Shown: positions 5,653-7,733 of the stretch, piece by piece
Position numbering within the stretch: the first letter of the stretch is position 1
How the letters are laid out: each line of letters opens with the position of its first letter
Source of the DNA: an uncultured Eubacteriales bacterium
GTDB lineage: Bacteria > Bacillota > Clostridia > Lachnospirales > Lachnospiraceae
Direction of reading: 5' to 3'
NCBI GenBank assembly: GCA_900544525.1
Contig: UQVN01000163.1
Coordinates: 1-7,733, forward strand
DNA: 7,733 bases
Made by a program: the position numbers and the translations under genes
The notes under the pieces: model-generated
Told to the model about the DNA's origin: nothing
Databases searched by the model: none
Seen by the model: the letters and a program-made list of their open reading frames with translations, nothing else

Positions 5653-5681
5653 TTGTATAAGACAAAAGATAATGATATAAA
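5653..5681 (+). promoter_or_regulatory. Candidate second, CIRCE-distal htpG promoter
   Basis: TTGTAT (5653-5658), 17-bp spacer and TATAAA (5676-5681), preceded by TGA (5673-5675) in the extended -10 position. If used, it gives a short leader of about 37 nt and would lie well outside direct CIRCE control. A/T-rich DNA produces such matches by chance, so the call is tentative. Confidence 0.35.
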
Positions 5682-5724
5682 ATTTTAAATATTTCATTTA
5701 GCAAAAATAAAGGAGTGTTTTATT

Positions 5725-7683
5725 ATGGCAAGTAAACAAGGTAGTTTATCTATTCATAGCGAAAATATTTTTCCAATTATTAAAAAATGGCTCTATTCCG
5801 ACCATGATATTTTTATTCGTGAATTAGTATCCAATGGTTGTGATGCCGTTACAAAATTAAAAAAACTAGATATGATGGGAGAATTTACTCCTGCTGATGA
5901 CGAAAAATATCGCATCGATGTAGTTGTAAGCCCTGAAAATAAATCCATTAAGTTCATCGATAACGGTCTTGGTATGACAGCTGAAGAAGTCGATGAATAT
6001 ATTTGCCAGATCGCTTTTTCTGGAGCTGAAGCATTTTTAGAAAAATATAAAGATAAAACAAATGAAGATCAGATTATCGGTCATTTCGGTCTTGGATTCT
6101 ACTCTGCTTTCATGGTTGCAGATAAAGTAACAATTGAAACACTTTCTTATAAAGATGGCGCAAAAGCTGTTTATTGGGAATGTGATGGCGGTACTGAATA
6201 CACAATGGAAGACAGTGATAAAACAACTCGTGGTACAGAAATCACTCTCTATTTAAATGACGAAAGTACCGAATTTTCCAATGAATACCGTGCAAGAGAA
6301 GTATTAAATAAATATTGTTCTTTTATGCCTGTTGAAATTTATTTAACAAATGCAGATGAAGAAAATAAAAAAGAAGACGAAGAAGCATTAGAATTCGATG
6401 GTGATACAACGGAAGATACAACAGAGGTTGTAAACGAAGATGGCAGTGTTGAAACAGTAGAAAGTGAAGAAGAGAAAAAAGAACCAGAAGCTCCAAAGCC
6501 AATCAACGATACTGCTCCTCTTTGGACAAAACATCCAAATGATTGTACCGAAGAAGAATATAAAGAATTTTACCGCAAAGTATTTATGGACTTTAAAGAA
6601 CCTTTATTCTGGATTCATTTAAATATGGACTATCCATTTAACTTAAAAGGTATTCTTTACTTCCCAAAAATCAATACCGAATATGATTCTATCGAAGGAA
6701 CGATTAAATTATATAACAACCAAGTATTTATTGCAGATAACATCAAAGAAGTCATTCCTGAATTCTTACTGTTATTAAAAGGTGTTATCGATTGTCCAGA
6801 CTTACCACTTAACGTTTCTCGTTCTGCTCTTCAAAACGATGGATTTGTTAAGAAAATCTCTGACTACATCACAAAGAAAGTAGCGGACAAGCTTTCTGGT
6901 ATGTGCAAAACAGAGAAAGAATCTTATGAAAAATATTGGGACGATATCGCTCCATTTATTAAATTCGGTTGCTTAAAAGATGATAAGTTCAACGATAAAA
7001 TGAAAGATTATATTTTATTCAAGAACTTAGAAGGAAACTATGTGACTCTTCCAGAATATTTAGAAGCTGGAAAAGAAAAACATGAAAACAAAGTCTTCTA
7101 TGTGACAAACGAACAGGAACAGTCTCAATATATCAATTTATTTAAAGAAGAAGGAATGGATGCAGTAACTCATAACATTGATACACCTTTCATCACTCAC
7201 TTAGAGAGCAGAAATAACGATGTGAAATTCCTTCGTATCGATGCGGATCTTTCTGATAACTTTAAAGAAGAAGCATCTGAAGAAGAATTAAAAGAAACAA
7301 CCGATACATTAACAGAAGTCTTCAAAAAAGCATTAAACAAAGAAAACTTAAATGTATCTGTTCAGAAATTAAAAAATGCTAACATCTCTTCTATGATCAC
7401 ATCTTCTGAAGAAGGCAGAAGAATGCAAGAAATGATGAAAATGTATGGCATGATGGGAATGGATCCATCTATGTTTGGCGCTGGTAACAGTGAAACTTTA
7501 GTATTAAACGCAAACAATAACCTTGTTCAATATGTATTAAACAATCCAGAAGGAGAAAATACAACTCTTATCTGTGAACAGCTTTATGATTTAGCACAAT
7601 TAGCAAATCATCCATTAAGTGCAGAAGAAATGACAAAATTCATTGCAAGAAGCAATCAAGTGCTTTCTATTATTACAAAATAA
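5725..7683 (+). CDS. htpG: Molecular chaperone HtpG (bacterial Hsp90)
   Basis: A 652-residue cytosolic ATP-dependent chaperone dimer. The N-terminal GHKL ATPase shows E33 (catalytic) and N37 in ELVSNGCDA (33-41), D79 in DNGLGM (79-84), the lid motif IAFSGAEAF (96-104) and GHFGLGFYS (119-127). The middle domain carries LNVSRSALQND (362-372), with R366 as the likely gamma-phosphate arginine. The C-terminal dimerisation domain runs from about 520 to the end. Odd points: a strongly acidic linker at about 209-258 between the N and middle domains, longer than in E. coli HtpG (which I recall at about 624 residues in total); non-canonical lid residues F98 and A101, where most family members have K and T; and eight methionines between 567 and 583. 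The start is supported by AAAGGAG 9 nt upstream. Two tandem TAA stops end the gene. Its CIRCE predicts heat-shock induction. Confidence 0.97.
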   Translation: MASKQGSLSIHSENIFPIIKKWLYSDHDIFIRELVSNGCDAVTKLKKLDMMGEFTPADDEKYRIDVVVSPENKSIKFIDNGLGMTAEEVDEYICQIAFSGAEAFLEKYKDKTNEDQIIGHFGLGFYSAFMVADKVTIETLSYKDGAKAVYWECDGGTEYTMEDSDKTTRGTEITLYLNDESTEFSNEYRAREVLNKYCSFMPVEIYLTNADEENKKEDEEALEFDGDTTEDTTEVVNEDGSVETVESEEEKKEPEAPKPINDTAPLWTKHPNDCTEEEYKEFYRKVFMDFKEPLFWIHLNMDYPFNLKGILYFPKINTEYDSIEGTIKLYNNQVFIADNIKEVIPEFLLLLKGVIDCPDLPLNVSRSALQNDGFVKKISDYITKKVADKLSGMCKTEKESYEKYWDDIAPFIKFGCLKDDKFNDKMKDYILFKNLEGNYVTLPEYLEAGKEKHENKVFYVTNEQEQSQYINLFKEEGMDAVTHNIDTPFITHLESRNNDVKFLRIDADLSDNFKEEASEEELKETTDTLTEVFKKALNKENLNVSVQKLKNANISSMITSSEEGRRMQEMMKMYGMMGMDPSMFGAGNSETLVLNANNNLVQYVLNNPEGENTTLICEQLYDLAQLANHPLSAEEMTKFIARSNQVLSIITK

Positions 7684-7701
7684 TAAAATTCTATAACAAG
7701 A

Positions 7702-7733
7702 GACATATAAAAACTTTACTGTTTTTATATGTC
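7702..7733 (+). terminator. Probable htpG terminator hairpin, cut by the window end
   Basis: A perfect 13-bp stem GACATATAAAAAC (7702-7714) / GTTTTTATATGTC (7721-7733) has a 6-nt loop, beginning 18 bp after the stop codon. The second arm ends at the last base, so the T-tract expected of an intrinsic terminator cannot be seen, and the stem may extend further. Confidence 0.7.

Larger units (their letters stand above)
5388..5724 (+). other. 337-bp non-coding control region of htpG
   Basis: This gene-free stretch holds, in order: an inverted repeat just after the DUF554 stop; a CIRCE operator followed by a T-run; a consensus promoter; a leader of roughly 168 nt with two predicted hairpins; a second promoter-like sequence close to the gene; and the htpG ribosome binding site AAAGGAG (5709-5715), 9 nt before the ATG. 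A 34-codon open frame (5556-5660) lies in the leader but has no ribosome site. No RNA gene or known riboswitch fold was recognised. Confidence 0.75.

Noticed and set aside
5709..5730. fourU or ROSE-type RNA thermometer on the htpG ribosome site
   Set aside because: No UUUU or anti-ribosome-site segment is found close upstream in a convincing hairpin; only a distant TTCCTT could pair.
1..7733. Phage, transposon, CRISPR or defence island
   Set aside because: No transposase, integrase, nuclease or regularly spaced repeats are visible; all five large genes belong to core or common families with similar base composition.

Overview
The window is A+T-rich, roughly one third G+C by eye. It looks like a chromosomal segment of a low-GC Firmicute, most likely a clostridial or Lachnospiraceae-type bacterium. 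The grounds are A/T-ending codon use, TTGACA/TATAAT-type promoters, GGAG-type ribosome binding sites, a CIRCE heat-shock operator and the style of the proteins. Species cannot be fixed from sequence alone. I see no transposase, tRNA, rRNA, CRISPR array or prophage gene.

Layout: (1) Bases 32-2236 (+) encode a 734-residue composite regulator: a LacI-type helix-turn-helix, a LacI-type effector core, and a whole ABC-transporter-type sugar-binding protein fused at the C-terminus without a signal peptide. (2) A long hairpin with T-runs at both ends (2270-2320) separates it from a convergent two-gene minus-strand operon. The operon is alaX (alanyl-tRNA editing protein, 4479-3304) followed by a membrane-anchored family 2 glycosyltransferase (3311-2334), and the two frames overlap by 8 bases. 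(3) A 215-bp divergent control region (4480-4694) holds a good alaX promoter, a weaker promoter for the next gene and several symmetric elements. (4) Bases 4695-5387 (+) encode a DUF554 (YdfK/YqgA-like) membrane protein. (5) A 337-bp non-coding region (5388-5724) carries a near-perfect CIRCE operator, a textbook promoter and a long structured leader. (6) Bases 5725-7683 (+) encode HtpG (bacterial Hsp90) with an acidic linker and a methionine-rich C-terminal segment. The gene is followed by a strong hairpin at the window's end.

How the parts work together: the window reads as several independent units rather than one pathway. The alaX-glycosyltransferase pair is clearly co-transcribed. htpG is its own unit, apparently under HrcA/CIRCE control. 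The LacI-SBP fusion stands alone here; its target operon is not visible and may lie upstream of base 1. The best candidates for something little described are the LacI-SBP one-component sensor and the architecture of the htpG control region, where the CIRCE lies upstream of the -35 box and is followed by a T-run, so it could also act as a terminator.
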